Shown: positions 42,442-51,704, counted from the stretch's first letter. The stretch is DNA of 64,000 nt from Mucilaginibacter sp. UBA5151 (GCA_002413785.1 DHXR01000042.1:1-64000), one strand, 5' to 3'. A program made the numbers and translations. The notes: generated by a model from the letters alone, not told the origin.

Positions 42442-44457
42442 CTACCCTATCATCTCCAGCAACTCATCATCGCTGATAATCGGGATATTCAATTTCTGCG
42501 CTTTCTCCAGTTTAGCCGGGCCCATGTTATCGCCTGCCACCAGGTAGTTGAGTTTGGCCGATATGCTGCTTACCATTTTGCCGCCGTTTTGCTCAATGAT
42601 CTGCGTGAGTTCATCCCTCGAATATTTTTCGAACACACCTGATATGATAAAGGTTTTACCGCTTAATACGTTACTGGCCAGTTTTACTTCTTTTTCTTCG
42701 CTTACAAACTGCAGGCCCTGTGCCCTTAATTTTTCAATTTCGGCTTTGTGTTTTTCATTGCCGAAATATTCCTGCACGCTGAACGCAATGCGGTCGCCAA
42801 TTTCTTCAACCGCATTTAGTTCTTCAAAAGAAGCGGCTGCCATGCGGTCGATATTTTTAAAATGAGCCGCCAGCCTTTTTGCAACAGTTTCGCCAACATA
42901 CCTTATGCCCAGACCAAAAAGCACCTTTTCAAAAGGCATTTGTTTTGATTTTTCAATCCCTTCAAGCATGTTATTGATTGATTTTTCGCCAAACCTTTCC
43001 AATTGTTTTAGCTGGTCACTATGCAGGTGCAGGTCGTAAATATCACTGATCTTATGCAGTAAGTCCTTTTGATAAAGCGTTTCAATGGTTTCATCGCCCA
43101 AACCATCGATATTCATGGCTTTGCGACCAATAAAATGCTGCATTTTACCTACGATCTGCGGCGGGCAGCCTTCCTCGTTAGGACAGTAAAAAGCCGCCTC
43201 GCCTTCCTTGCGCTCCAGCGGAGTGCCGCAGGCGGGGCAGGTGGTCTGGTAAAGGATGGGCTTTGCACCGGGCTTCCGTTTTTCTAAATTAACTTTGATG
43301 ATCTTCGGGATAATCTCGCCGCCTTTCTCCACATATACCCAATCGCCTTCATGCAGTTTAAGGCGTTTTTCTATCTCATCCGCATTGTGCAGCGTGGCCC
43401 GTTTTACAATTGTTCCTGCCAGCAATATTGGCTTCAAATTTGCAACGGGGGTAACTGCGCCGGTGCGCCCTACCTGGTAGCTTACGCTCAGCAGTTCAGT
43501 CTGCACTTCGGCAGCTTTATACTTATAGGCAATGGCCCAGCGCGGCGACTTAGCAGTAAACCCAAGCTCTTCCTGCTGCTGGTAGTTGTTTACTTTGATA
43601 ACGATGCCGTCGATATCGTAACCAAGCCCGAAACGGTTTTTATCCCAGTAATCAATAAATTTTAAAACCCCGTTTATATCGCTGCAAAGGCGGCTATGTA
43701 CATTTGTTTGGAAGCCCCATTCTTTTACCGCCTGCAAACTTTCCCAATGGGTTTTAAACAAAGGTTTTTCGGTATATAGAAAATACAGGAAACAATCCAG
43801 CGGACGTTTGGCCACCTCGCTTGAGTCCTGCATTTTCAGGGTGCCTGAAGCAAAATTACGGGGGTTGGCGTAAGGAGTTTCCTCATTTTCAATGCGTTCA
43901 GCATTTAATCGTTCAAAAGCTTTAAGGTGCATAAACACTTCACCCCGGATCTCAAAATCATCCGGATAACCGCCGCCATGCAGTTTTTTGGGTATGGTGC
44001 TGATGGTGCGCACATTGGTAGTTACATCATCGCCCTGTATGCCATCGCCGCGGGTTACAGCGCGTAAAAGCTGGCCCTGCCGGTAGGTGAGGCTGATGGA
44101 TAAGCCATCGAATTTCAGTTCGCATACATATTCAAAATTATCGCCTATGGCTTTGCGGATGCGCTGGTCAAAATCGAGCAGGTCCTGCTCACTATAGGTA
44201 TTGCCAAGCGACAGCATGGGCCAGCGGTGCTTTACGGTAATAAACGCTTTGGTAATAAAGCCGCCAACCCTTTTAGCCGGAGAATCGGGGTCGGCAAATT
44301 CCGGAAATTGCTTTTCGAGGGCAGTAAGCTCTTCCAGTTTTTTGTCGAAATCAAAATCCGAAATGGTAGGCATGGCCAGCACATAATAATTGTAATTGTG
44401 ATGTTTTAATTCGGACGACAATGATCCGATCCGTTTTTTTGCTTCTTCAGGTGCCAT
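42442..44457 (-). CDS. ligA: NAD-dependent DNA ligase
   Basis: LigA seals nicks in replication and repair using NAD+. This 671-residue protein has the Ia domain, the adenylation domain with the lysine motif CELKFDGLSISL and RGDGIQGDDVT, and IDGIVIKVN. The OB fold (GRTGAVTPVANL), the four-cysteine zinc finger (CPACGTPL...CPNEEGCPPQ), helix-hairpin-helix repeats and a C-terminal BRCT domain (about 592-671) complete it. The open frame begins at 44529, but the first 24 codons are GGAAGTCCGGAAGTC word repeats, so the ATG at 44457 is the start. The sequence is full length and intact. Confidence 0.96.
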   Translation of the reverse strand: MAPEEAKKRIGSLSSELKHHNYNYYVLAMPTISDFDFDKKLEELTALEKQFPEFADPDSPAKRVGGFITKAFITVKHRWPMLSLGNTYSEQDLLDFDQRIRKAIGDNFEYVCELKFDGLSISLTYRQGQLLRAVTRGDGIQGDDVTTNVRTISTIPKKLHGGGYPDDFEIRGEVFMHLKAFERLNAERIENEETPYANPRNFASGTLKMQDSSEVAKRPLDCFLYFLYTEKPLFKTHWESLQAVKEWGFQTNVHSRLCSDINGVLKFIDYWDKNRFGLGYDIDGIVIKVNNYQQQEELGFTAKSPRWAIAYKYKAAEVQTELLSVSYQVGRTGAVTPVANLKPILLAGTIVKRATLHNADEIEKRLKLHEGDWVYVEKGGEIIPKIIKVNLEKRKPGAKPILYQTTCPACGTPLERKEGEAAFYCPNEEGCPPQIVGKMQHFIGRKAMNIDGLGDETIETLYQKDLLHKISDIYDLHLHSDQLKQLERFGEKSINNMLEGIEKSKQMPFEKVLFGLGIRYVGETVAKRLAAHFKNIDRMAAASFEELNAVEEIGDRIAFSVQEYFGNEKHKAEIEKLRAQGLQFVSEEKEVKLASNVLSGKTFIISGVFEKYSRDELTQIIEQNGGKMVSSISAKLNYLVAGDNMGPAKLEKAQKLNIPIISDDELLEMIG

Positions 44458-44469
44458 AGAGCGAAGGTA

Positions 44470-44515
44470 AGAAAAAGTCGGAAAGTCGGAAAGTCCGGAA
44501 GTCCGGGAAGTCCAA
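44470..44515. repeat. AAGTCGGAAAGTCCGG word repeat upstream of ligA
   Basis: GTCGGAAAGTCGGAAAGTCC and GGAAGTCCGGGAAGTCC are direct word variants placed 12 bases upstream of the ligA ATG, where its promoter would be expected. The repeat extends the open frame artificially. Confidence 0.55.
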
Positions 44516-44561
44516 AAAAATGGTGCCAAGTTTAATTATTCGCCCAATGCCCCAATGACCA

Positions 44562-44734
44562 GTCAATGTCGTTTACTTAAGGATTCCCTGGCAATTTTGC
44601 CTCACCTAAATCCTCTCCAAAGGAGAGGACTTTAACTTCACTCTTCGCTAAAACCCTCTCCTTTGGAGAGGGCAGGCGTGGAACGTTTATGGGAAAAACT
44701 AATTATTCGTCTCCCTTAAGTAAACGACATTGAA
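44562..44734. repeat. Fold-back element inside an AATGTCGTTT-CTTAAG palindrome
   Basis: Arms 44562-44582 and 44714-44734 pair at 20 of 21 positions. Between them are two further palindromes, CCTCTCC-AAA-GGAGAGG (44612-44628) and CCCTCTCC-TTT-GGAGAGGG (44654-44672). An uninterrupted version of the outer arms is at 45761-45790. This copy therefore looks like the short palindrome opened at its CTTAAG centre by 130 bases. Confidence 0.75.
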
Positions 44735-44861
44735 TGACCGATGACCAAAAAAGCTTAACATTTTTTAACGTCGGGATTTGAAAAAGACGCCCCATCTTTA
44801 CATCAGTAACCTTTTAAAATAAAATCAAACCTTTTTTATTTAACAACAAACCCTGTCCCCC

Positions 44862-45692
44862 ATGAAACGCTGTGTATTTTTTATATTGTTTTTACTGAAC
44901 TGTCCGGTGCTTTTTGCCCAAACTTCCCTTTGGGGAATGGTAATTGATACAGGAAGCAACAAGCCCATCCCTTACGTAAGTATTGGTATCATCAGTAAAG
45001 CCCGCGGCACCGTTTCAGATATAAACGGGGAATATAAAATTAGTTTGGATGCAAAAATAGCTGATGACGATACGCTTAGGTTTTCGTGCATTGGTTATCA
45101 AACCAGAGATTTTCTGGTTGGGGAGCTGAGGAAAAAATATTTGGGCATGCGATTAGATATAGGCTTAACGAAGTCGGTAAAGGAATTGAAGCAGGTTGTT
45201 ATTAACGCCAAACGTGCCAATGTGAAAATATTGGGCTACCCAACCACGTCAAAATTGCTCGGAGTGGGCTTTGGTGCAAACTCCATCGGTTCGCAGGGCG
45301 GGGTAAGGTTGACTGTTAAACATCAAAACACCAATCTCGAAAGCCTCAGTTTTTTTATCATTCAGAATTCTTTTGAAAGCCTGACTTTCAGGGTTAATAT
45401 TTACGAAATGGTTGACGGCAAGCCCGGCAACAATATTTTAAATGACAACATCATTGTTAAGGTAGGGGACAAACAAAGCGGCAAAATAACGGTTGACCTT
45501 AGCAGTTACAATATTTATGTAAGCAAGGATGTTTTGATAGCCCTGGAGTGGATAGGCGCCAAACCCGCAACTTCCGGGACGCTTGATGTGGCTGCCGTTG
45601 TTTTTGGTTCAACCTATTTCAGGCAGGCAAGTCAATACCTTTGGAAGAAAAAAGGCACCGGCCTGGGTATCAGTGTGAAAGCTAATTATTGA
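44862..45692 (+). CDS. Exported carboxypeptidase-regulatory-like (CarboxypepD_reg) protein
   Basis: This 276-residue protein has a signal peptide cut near LFAQ (residue 20). A beta-sandwich domain of the kind found at the N-terminus of TonB-dependent receptors follows (LWGMVIDTGSNKPIPYVSI, GTVSDINGEYKISL, LRFSCIGYQT, about 22-110). There is no plug or barrel. The C-terminal half (about 125-276) is an unassigned beta-rich domain. Such proteins are typical of Bacteroidota envelopes and their ligand is unknown. Confidence 0.78.
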   Translation: MKRCVFFILFLLNCPVLFAQTSLWGMVIDTGSNKPIPYVSIGIISKARGTVSDINGEYKISLDAKIADDDTLRFSCIGYQTRDFLVGELRKKYLGMRLDIGLTKSVKELKQVVINAKRANVKILGYPTTSKLLGVGFGANSIGSQGGVRLTVKHQNTNLESLSFFIIQNSFESLTFRVNIYEMVDGKPGNNILNDNIIVKVGDKQSGKITVDLSSYNIYVSKDVLIALEWIGAKPATSGTLDVAAVVFGSTYFRQASQYLWKKKGTGLGISVKANY

Positions 45693-45760
45693 GGTTATAG
45701 CACATCGGGGACGAAATAATGATTAAGAACTTCAGCGTTCGAAATTCAATATTCATTATT

Positions 45761-45790
45761 CAATGTCGTTTCCTTAAGTAAACGATATTG
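45761..45790. repeat. Short AATGTCGTTT-CTTAAG palindrome
   Basis: CAATGTCGTTT-C-CTTAAG-T-AAACGATATTG is a near-perfect palindrome. It is the uninterrupted counterpart of the arms of the element at 44562-44734. Confidence 0.65.
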
Positions 45791-45804
45791 ACTTGCATAT
45801 TCAT

Positions 45805-45972
45805 ATTGCGCCCTTTCAGGGCTATATTGCTGCTATTTATGGTCGATGGGCTATGCCCATCGCAGACATATTTGTCCCCTTCGGGGCCGTCTGTCAGATG
45901 GAAAAATAAAGCTGTAATTGCGGACACCAGGGGGTGATTTGTTGCTGTTTTCCAGCCCTGAAAGGGCGCAAT
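45805..45972. repeat. Fold-back element with 19-bp perfect GCCCTTTCAGGGC arms
   Basis: ATTGCGCCCTTTCAGGGCT (45805-45823) and its exact complement (45954-45972) enclose 130 bases. These contain further small hairpins such as GGGCTATGCCC and CCCCTTCGGGG. It fills the gap to the DUF6263 gene and has no coding potential. Confidence 0.75.
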
Positions 45973-46021
45973 ACATCAACACAGGGCGAAGTCCTGTGAC
46001 AGAAGACCAATGACCTTGGTC

Positions 46022-46945
46022 TCAGGGAACATCGGTAGTATTTACCACCGTATTAAATGTCATCGGGATGGTCATCCCGCCGGGTGCTTTGGGGTTATCT
46101 GCTATTTCAATATTGCCGGACATGAGCTGCCTTAAATTTACTTCGCTTATCCAGCCGGTGTTTTTATTAACTTTAATATCAATTAACGAAGTTCCGTTAA
46201 GGTTATATTTCATTGGTAAACCATTTATCGCTGCCGGTTTGGCGTCTTTATCCGAAACCAATGTACCATCCCCATGGATCTGGTAAAAATCGCCTGTTAC
46301 GTCAACTAACTGGTAAATTGTTGCCACATTTGCTTTTGCCGGGGAGGCCACAACTGTGTTTATGGTCCAGGTATCGTTTTTAGCTACCGATGCTTTTGGG
46401 AAAATGGCCGTCCCCATCTCCAAAACATCTTTAAACGAACTGGCGCCAAAAGATTCGATGAACTGTTTTTTGAACTGCTGCTTTTTCGCAGTATCTATCT
46501 CCGGAAAGCCATCGAATACAGTGTTGATCATTTTTTGAATATTCTCCACCGATGTGACCTTCCCGCTTTTACTTAGCGTAATATTGAAGGGTTGATTCAT
46601 CATTGCCGCCATGATGGATGAAGGCACGTCGGGCGCGCTGCTTTTTTTTGAATCCATATCAATGGTGGTATCAGCCATTTGTATTTTCATGGCGATGGAT
46701 TGGTAACTTACTTCCATGTTATAGGCGGAATCGCTGATGTTAACTACCTTAAAAGCCATTTTGAACGAAGCCGTTAAATTGACTTTGTTTTCCCTGCCGT
46801 TCATGCTTTGAACTATGGCAGAAGTTCCGGTATTGCTCAGGTAATATATGCCTCCTTTAGCCAGGTGCAACGCAGGTTTAAACTTTTGCGCCCGGCAGGG
46901 ACTGAGGATAGCAACGAATAAAAGCAAGTTAAAGAAATGTTTCAT
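46022..46945 (-). CDS. DUF6263-like exported protein
   Basis: This protein has 307 residues from the ATG at 46945 (MKHFFNLLLFVAILSPCRAQ), with a signal peptide. The body is a series of beta-strands with FKMAFKVVNISDSAYNMEVS, MQMADTTIDMDSKK-like and LVSDKDAKPAAINGLPMKYN-like stretches, ending in IPMTFNTVVNTTDVP. I assign it to DUF6263 by overall resemblance; the function is unknown and it is probably periplasmic or surface exposed. The 12 residues upstream of this ATG in the open frame are unlikely to be translated. Confidence 0.62.
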   Translation of the reverse strand: MKHFFNLLLFVAILSPCRAQKFKPALHLAKGGIYYLSNTGTSAIVQSMNGRENKVNLTASFKMAFKVVNISDSAYNMEVSYQSIAMKIQMADTTIDMDSKKSSAPDVPSSIMAAMMNQPFNITLSKSGKVTSVENIQKMINTVFDGFPEIDTAKKQQFKKQFIESFGASSFKDVLEMGTAIFPKASVAKNDTWTINTVVASPAKANVATIYQLVDVTGDFYQIHGDGTLVSDKDAKPAAINGLPMKYNLNGTSLIDIKVNKNTGWISEVNLRQLMSGNIEIADNPKAPGGMTIPMTFNTVVNTTDVP

Positions 46946-47720
46946 GGAATGATCGGTGCGGTTTGTTTTTAAACCGGTCAATAAAGATATTACAAAGTAT
47001 CAGATTGGCAAAAAAGGCGGGAAATGTGTCAAAAAAAGTGATAGCCAGTCTCTCAACCCTGGCTATTACTCAAACTAACATTATCATTAAATATTCACTC
47101 TATGGTTTATACGGTATCGTTATGTTTAGGGTTACAAAAAAAATGCTCCTGCATTATGAGCAGAAGCAACACTTATGATATGATATCATTGAAATTTAAC
47201 CTTAAAACCGGGTTAAAATTAATGCAATGATCTACGTTTAATCATCGAAATGCTGACTTTGATAATGAAAAAAACAGGGACTGTCTGTATAATAATTCCG
47301 ATCCAAGCGAGTGTAGACATGGTAATGCGATTTTGAGAGTAAATAATATCAAATAGCACAAAAATCGTACCCGAAAAACAAAAACAGTCTCCTTGAATCG
47401 TAAAAGAACTATTTTTTTTTACTGCTTTCTTTTGAAGTAATAGTTAAATGTAATATGTGGAGCATTTTGGTCATTTTGGGTAAATTACTCTACATAAAAA
47501 TGGAAATTTATTAAGCCGATTATCGTCATTGTTGTAAGTAAGTAAGTATTGATTTCCTTTTGAAACCACCTTAAAACATCATTTGTATCGGCTTTTAATT
47601 ATTAATTTAAGGGTTAACTGAAAACTTAATTAATAAACCATGCCAAATCCGTAATAAGCTGATTGTTAATAAAATTTTAAAAAAAGATTGCTTAACAATA
47701 TAAGTGCCAGTTGGTGGGGG
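46946..47720. other. AT-rich intergenic region, mostly empty
   Basis: Apart from the possible small gene at 47219-47320 I see nothing convincing in these 775 bases. The sequence is AT-rich with a GTAAGTAAGTAAG microsatellite near 47535. An open plus-strand frame at 46963-47178 has no family resemblance. Confidence 0.5.
47219..47320 (-). CDS. Possible 33-residue single-helix membrane protein
   Basis: The frame starts ATG at 47320 and encodes MSTLAWIGIIIQTVPVFFII followed by KVSISMIKRRSLH, then stops. One hydrophobic helix with a basic tail resembles known small membrane proteins. There is no homologue in the window and no clear promoter, so this could be chance in AT-rich DNA. Confidence 0.3.
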   Translation of the reverse strand: MSTLAWIGIIIQTVPVFFIIKVSISMIKRRSLH

Positions 47721-47868
47721 GAGTTCATGTTTCATGGTTGATAGTTCATAGCCAATCTTCGAAGCTGCGAGGAGTTCATGGTTCATAGTTGATAGTTCAT
47801 AGCCAATCTTTGCAGCTGCCATGAACTATCAACCTTGAACCATGAACTAAGACATCAACCATGAACCA
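47721..47868. repeat. ATGAACYATGAACC word repeats in tandem ~50-base blocks
   Basis: Two tandem blocks of about 50 bases (47721-47770 and 47771-47820) both read GAGTTCATG-TTCATAGTTGATAGTTCATAGCCAATCTT with small changes. They are followed by the complementary CATGAACTATCAACC / TTGAACCATGAAC words (47819-47866). The whole can fold into a long hairpin at the 3' end of the DUF885 gene. Confidence 0.75.
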
Positions 47869-47874
47869 AAAATA

Positions 47875-49656
47875 CTACCCGCCGCTGCTACCGCTGCCGC
47901 TGTTTCCTTTTGCCAGCATGGCTTCTTTAATATACCTTACCGGGGCGCTGCCGTAACTTAAAAACTTCTCGTTAAAATCTTTTAGTTTATACTTATCGCC
48001 CATCTTCTTTTTATAGGCTTCGCGGAGGTCCATGATCTCTTTATAGCCGGTAAAATAGCTGTCGAGCTGTACACTGCTTACCGTTACGCGCTTCCATTTG
48101 CCTTCGGCTTCGGCAGGTTGCTGAAATGCTTCGCGGGTTAGCAGGGTCAATCCATCCTGTTTAGCCATATTCTGAACATGTACGCCATAGTCTAAAATGG
48201 TATTGCAAACCGAACGCAGGTGCCATTTGTACCACATCAGCCGCATCTCGGGCGCATCGCCGCCAAAGCCATTGTCGAGCATCATTTGTTCACAGTAAAC
48301 CGCCCAGCCTTCAATCATGGCGGTATTGCCAAAAACTGATTTGATAGGGCTCGGCGCATTGTTGGCATACACTAACTGTACATAATGTCCCGGAACAGCT
48401 TCGTGGATGCACAAAATCTGCAAAATATATTGATTGTATTCGCGCAGGTAACTTTCTGCTTTTGCAGGCGCCCAGCCGTTAAGGCTGCCGACATTAAAAT
48501 ACGAATTTCCTGTTTTATCAAGTGGCCCGGGCGAACTCATAGAGGCGCCTGCAACCCCGGCCATATAACCCGGTTCTTTGCGGACGATCAAAGGTTTTGA
48601 AGCATCAAGGGTGAGCAAGTCTTTGGATTTTACAAAAGCGGTGAGTTTTGGGATCTCGTTTGCGATGGCCGACTGAAACTCATCAGGCTGCACATGTTTT
48701 GAGGACAGCGTATCTATTACCTGTGCTATCAGGTCAAGCGAATCGGCAGGCATGGGCTTTGTGCCAAAATATTTAGGCCATAATTTTTTGCTGATCTGCG
48801 TCATCTCGCGATGGATGGTCTTTTTTCGTTCTACGGCTGCATTATACATCTGCTGCGGGGTAACCTCTGACTGTATCTCGTATTTGAATTTTGCCTCGTA
48901 AAGGTCCCTGCCAAGCCTGAAACTGTGCGGGTGATCATTTTTTAGGTTTTTCAGCCATTCGGTAAAAGCTTTTATGGTTTCAGCGGTGGTATGGGCGCGG
49001 TCGAGCATTTGTTTTTGTTCTGCCTGCGGGATATTTGCTTTCTTCAGCGAATCGGCAAAGTCTTTTTCAAAAACGCCGAGGCCGCCCAGGTGCTGGTCAA
49101 CAGCCAGGCCGGTTAATTCGGCAACCGGGTTTTTGATCTGTTTTTCTGCTTCTTTATAATAATCGGCAACGGCGGCCATTTTCTGGTAAAAATTTCGCAA
49201 ACGGCCGGCAAGGGGGGCATAGTGCCCATTTAATATATAAGCAAAGGTGCCGGTGATGTTATACGCCGCAGGGTTCCACTGGTACGATTTTAATACCTGG
49301 ATCTTCCATTCTGTCATTTCCATCTGATTTTGCATCAGATGATAATCTATCTTATTGGCGTCGTTTAGGGTAGTTACCTCAAACCTGCTTATGGAATCAA
49401 GCGCTTTTTTTGCAAAGTCGAGCATTTTGTCCCTGTTTTTATCGCTGGGGACCACCAGCAGGCTGTCGTATTTATGAAAGCCGGAAGTAGTCGCCCAATC
49501 CGGATCCAATTTCCACAGCCCTTCGAGGAAAGAGTTTTCGTAAATGGTAAATGAAGCATCGTCCTTACCCAATTGTGGGCCTGCATTCCCATCTTTTTTA
49601 CATGCTGTAAAGACGGCAGTGATAATAAAGCCTGTATATAATATTTTTTTGATCAC
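47875..49656 (-). CDS. DUF885 family lipoprotein, putative metallopeptidase
   Basis: This 593-residue protein starts with GTG at 49656. A lipoprotein signal has its lipobox cysteine in VFTACKKD (residue 19). The DUF885 signature is ILCIHEAVPGHYVQL with His418, Glu419 and His423, the zinc-binding HExxH, and MIEGWAVYCEQMM downstream supplies the third ligand region. The length is normal for the family. It is likely a periplasmic or surface peptidase. The C-terminus is Gly/Ser-rich (GNSGSGSSGG) and touches a word-repeat block. Confidence 0.85.
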   Translation of the reverse strand: MIKKILYTGFIITAVFTACKKDGNAGPQLGKDDASFTIYENSFLEGLWKLDPDWATTSGFHKYDSLLVVPSDKNRDKMLDFAKKALDSISRFEVTTLNDANKIDYHLMQNQMEMTEWKIQVLKSYQWNPAAYNITGTFAYILNGHYAPLAGRLRNFYQKMAAVADYYKEAEKQIKNPVAELTGLAVDQHLGGLGVFEKDFADSLKKANIPQAEQKQMLDRAHTTAETIKAFTEWLKNLKNDHPHSFRLGRDLYEAKFKYEIQSEVTPQQMYNAAVERKKTIHREMTQISKKLWPKYFGTKPMPADSLDLIAQVIDTLSSKHVQPDEFQSAIANEIPKLTAFVKSKDLLTLDASKPLIVRKEPGYMAGVAGASMSSPGPLDKTGNSYFNVGSLNGWAPAKAESYLREYNQYILQILCIHEAVPGHYVQLVYANNAPSPIKSVFGNTAMIEGWAVYCEQMMLDNGFGGDAPEMRLMWYKWHLRSVCNTILDYGVHVQNMAKQDGLTLLTREAFQQPAEAEGKWKRVTVSSVQLDSYFTGYKEIMDLREAYKKKMGDKYKLKDFNEKFLSYGSAPVRYIKEAMLAKGNSGSGSSGG

Positions 49657-49821
49657 GGGGTTTGCCTGGTTAAATTTGATGCATAAACTTAAAACTTTTA
49701 ACCGGAATAAATAAAAAGAATAGCAACTCTTATTTATAAACTTTAAAAACGGGCTTAATTAGCGCAATATTACCGATTTGCAATGTTTTTAAACCATTTC
49801 AGGGGATATTTGTTGAGCTTG

Positions 49822-49946
49822 AAAGAATCAAGAAACAAGAGTCAAGAGTCAAGATATGGGAATCAGGAACCATGTCTCATCTTTTTTTCCCTGACCCTTG
49901 ACCCTTGGCTCTTGATTCTTGGTTCTTGATTCTTGATTCTTGGCTC
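49822..49946. repeat. GAATCAAGAGTCAAGAACC word-repeat hairpin upstream of the DinB gene
   Basis: AGAATCAAGAAACAAGAGTC/AAGAGTC at the left pairs with CCCTTGGCTCTTGATTC, CTTGGTTCTTGATTC and CTTGGCTCTT at the right. It occupies most of the 315-base gap, leaving little room for a promoter. The rest of the gap is AT-rich without features. Confidence 0.75.
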
Positions 49947-49972
49947 TTCTTTTACTTTAAAACATTTGCCTT

Positions 49973-50446
49973 ATGGAAGATCAGCATAAAATTTTGATTG
50001 ATGAATTAACAAAATTGCTGCTTGGCGGCAGTGCCCATTTGTCGTTATCCGATGCTTTGGCAGGACTGCAACCCCGGCTGCGCGACCTAAAGCCCGATCA
50101 TACGCCTTACAGCATCTGGCAATTGCTGGAGCATATCCGCATTGCACAATGGGATATGCTGCAATTTTGCAAGGATGCTGAACATAAATCGCCAAAATGG
50201 CCCGATGAATACTGGCCAAAGGAAAGCGCCCCGGAGGATGACAGCGCATGGGAGGCATCAATAACCCAGATTAACAGCGACCTGGATGAATTTATTGCCT
50301 TAATGGAGCATAGCGATATTTACCAGAAAATACCCCACGGCAGCGGCCAGAGCATTTTGCGCGAAGCCCTGCAAATAGCCGATCATAATGCTTACCATAT
50401 AGGCGAAATTATAGCTGTGCGAAGATTTTTAGGGGATTGGGGATAG
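49973..50446 (+). CDS. DinB-superfamily protein
   Basis: This 157-residue four-helix-bundle protein has the metal-ligand pattern of the DinB/YfiT superfamily: His54 in WQLLEHIRIAQWD, then His138 and His142 in IADHNAYHIGEI. Family members include thiol transferases that use bacillithiol or mycothiol, and many uncharacterised proteins. The substrate is unknown. It is followed by the accessory island. Confidence 0.82.
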   Translation: MEDQHKILIDELTKLLLGGSAHLSLSDALAGLQPRLRDLKPDHTPYSIWQLLEHIRIAQWDMLQFCKDAEHKSPKWPDEYWPKESAPEDDSAWEASITQINSDLDEFIALMEHSDIYQKIPHGSGQSILREALQIADHNAYHIGEIIAVRRFLGDWG

Positions 50447-50560
50447 AGCAGGCAGGCATTATCCTGCCCCTGCTCCAACGCATGTTCACATTTTGAAGGT
50501 AAGTAGTTCCGCTTACAAAATCAAGGCCTTTTTTTATTGCCGCCCCCAACCCGTTATACA

Positions 50561-50650
50561 GCCTCTTTATCTTGCTTTGCGTTTACCTTGCATGCGGAGC
50601 ACGAGAACTCCACCTCTTTTGGCCTGCGCGACATCGCGCCAGGGGGGAGT
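50561..50650. repeat. Island-flanking repeat, left copy
   Basis: CCTCTTTATCTTGCTTTGCG and TTTACCTTGCAT, then CACG and TTTTGGCC...CATCGCGCC, recur in the same order and orientation at 54651-54740. The first 24 bases are identical. It joins directly onto the transposase stump, and the two copies bracket 4 kb of accessory genes. Confidence 0.7.
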
Positions 50651-50826
50651 TCCTGTACATAAGGCTTTACATATGACCATAAATATTTACTGTCATAAAC
50701 ACCTTGTGATAAACTACGCGTGATTTTATCATGGCTAACCGATAATAACGAAACCATACCAGTCGCTGTCGTGTAGCTCGTTGAGGTGATTAAATAATCC
50801 GTGTACAAATCTTCAAAGTTTTCCAC
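50651..50826 (-). pseudogene. N-terminal stump of a transposase (IS4/IS701-like)
   Basis: The minus strand encodes about 58 residues: ENFEDLYTDYLITSTSYTTA, TGMVSLLSVSHDKITRSLSQ and GVYDSKYLWSYVKPYV. This looks like the first segment of Bacteroidota DDE transposases of the IS4/IS701 group, which are normally 300 residues or more. The frame then enters the repeat at 50561-50650. The original start is a GTG or has been lost. Insertion-sequence remains at the island edge support a mobile origin. Confidence 0.65.
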
Positions 50827-50896
50827 ATCCTATGTATTTATTCCTTAAATTTAAGCTTTTTCCTGCGTAAGGTGAGTTATTAAAACTAAAACACAA

Positions 50897-51346
50897 ATGA
50901 AGAAAATACTAATTGCAGTAATTCTGCTTTTATCTATACACATAGCTAAAGGCCAAATTTTAAATCCAGTGAAATGGAGTTACGCTGCTAAGCGACTTAA
51001 TGCTAAAGAAGCGGTTATATTCCTAAAAGCAACCATCGACGATGGTTGGCATATATACTCCCAACATTTTGGAGACAACGGCCCAACTAAAACTGAATTC
51101 AAGTTTTATACCTCTAAAAATTACAAATTGATCGGATATGTTATAGAACCAAAAGCCATTACCAAATATGAAGATAACTTCAAAATGGAAGTGTCGTATT
51201 TTGAAAAGGACGTTACTTTTCAGCAGAAGATTACATTATTCACTTCGAATCCAATCATAATTAAAGGCAAATTGGAATATGGGACTTGTAATGACCATCA
51301 ATGCCTTCCACCTGAAGATGTAGAATTTACAATTGCAGTGAATTAA
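50897..51346 (+). CDS. Stand-alone DsbD N-terminal (DsbD-alpha-like) domain protein
   Basis: This 149-residue protein has a signal peptide ending near AKGQ. An immunoglobulin-like domain matches the N-terminal part of the DsbD thiol-disulfide interchange protein: PVKWSYAAKRLNAKEAVIF, DDGWHIYSQ, and the redox cysteines Cys131 and Cys136 in YGTCNDHQCLPP. The membrane and thioredoxin parts of DsbD are absent. In the periplasm it would pass electrons between thioredoxin-like partners. It is first in the group with the peptide precursor and TlpA-like protein. The next frame is the remains of a VKOR-thioredoxin-type gene. Confidence 0.8.
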   Translation: MKKILIAVILLLSIHIAKGQILNPVKWSYAAKRLNAKEAVIFLKATIDDGWHIYSQHFGDNGPTKTEFKFYTSKNYKLIGYVIEPKAITKYEDNFKMEVSYFEKDVTFQQKITLFTSNPIIIKGKLEYGTCNDHQCLPPEDVEFTIAVN

Positions 51347-51583
51347 TTATGCAGGGGTAGTCAATTGCCGATTAAAGATCAGTACGAACAAAAACAAAAA
51401 AGTTACGATGCCTGGGCAAAGGTTTACCCAGTACACCTAAATGAAGCAGAGTATTATAAGATAGATAAACAAAAAGATTGGTGCCAATTGGCAGAGGTTA
51501 CCGCTACGCCAACACTATTGCTTAACGGTTACCGCCTGCCCGATTTGTACCTGTTGCCCGATTTAAAATACATGCTTGAATAA
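51347..51583 (+). pseudogene. C-terminal stump of a VKOR-thioredoxin-type protein
   Basis: After the stop at 51346 the same frame stays open to 51583 without an ATG. It encodes DQYEQKQKSYDAWAKVYPVH and then WCQLAEVTATPTLLLNGYRL followed by PDLYLLPDLKYMLE. This is the C-terminal thioredoxin-like end (cis-Pro motif ATPT) of Bacteroidota proteins that join VKOR and thioredoxin domains, often with a C39 peptidase. The catalytic parts are missing. It shows that a larger oxidative export or maturation protein once stood here. Confidence 0.7.
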
Positions 51584-51704
51584 AGCGCATAAAAAATACT
51601 TTTCGCGAAAGTAAAAGGAGCAGGCACTTTAATACATGCCGTTTTGATACCGGGGCGGTGCCGGAAAAAATATAATTTTTAAATTAATTTTAATAATTAA
51701 AAAA

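Noticed and set aside
44458..44529. 24-codon upstream extension of ligA
   Set aside because: It encodes GGAAGTC word repeats; LigA proteins begin at MAPEEAKKRIG, the ATG at 44457.
46963..47178. 71-codon plus-strand open frame
   Set aside because: It overlaps the start region of the opposite gene, has no domain, signal or homologue pattern, and lies in AT-rich DNA.
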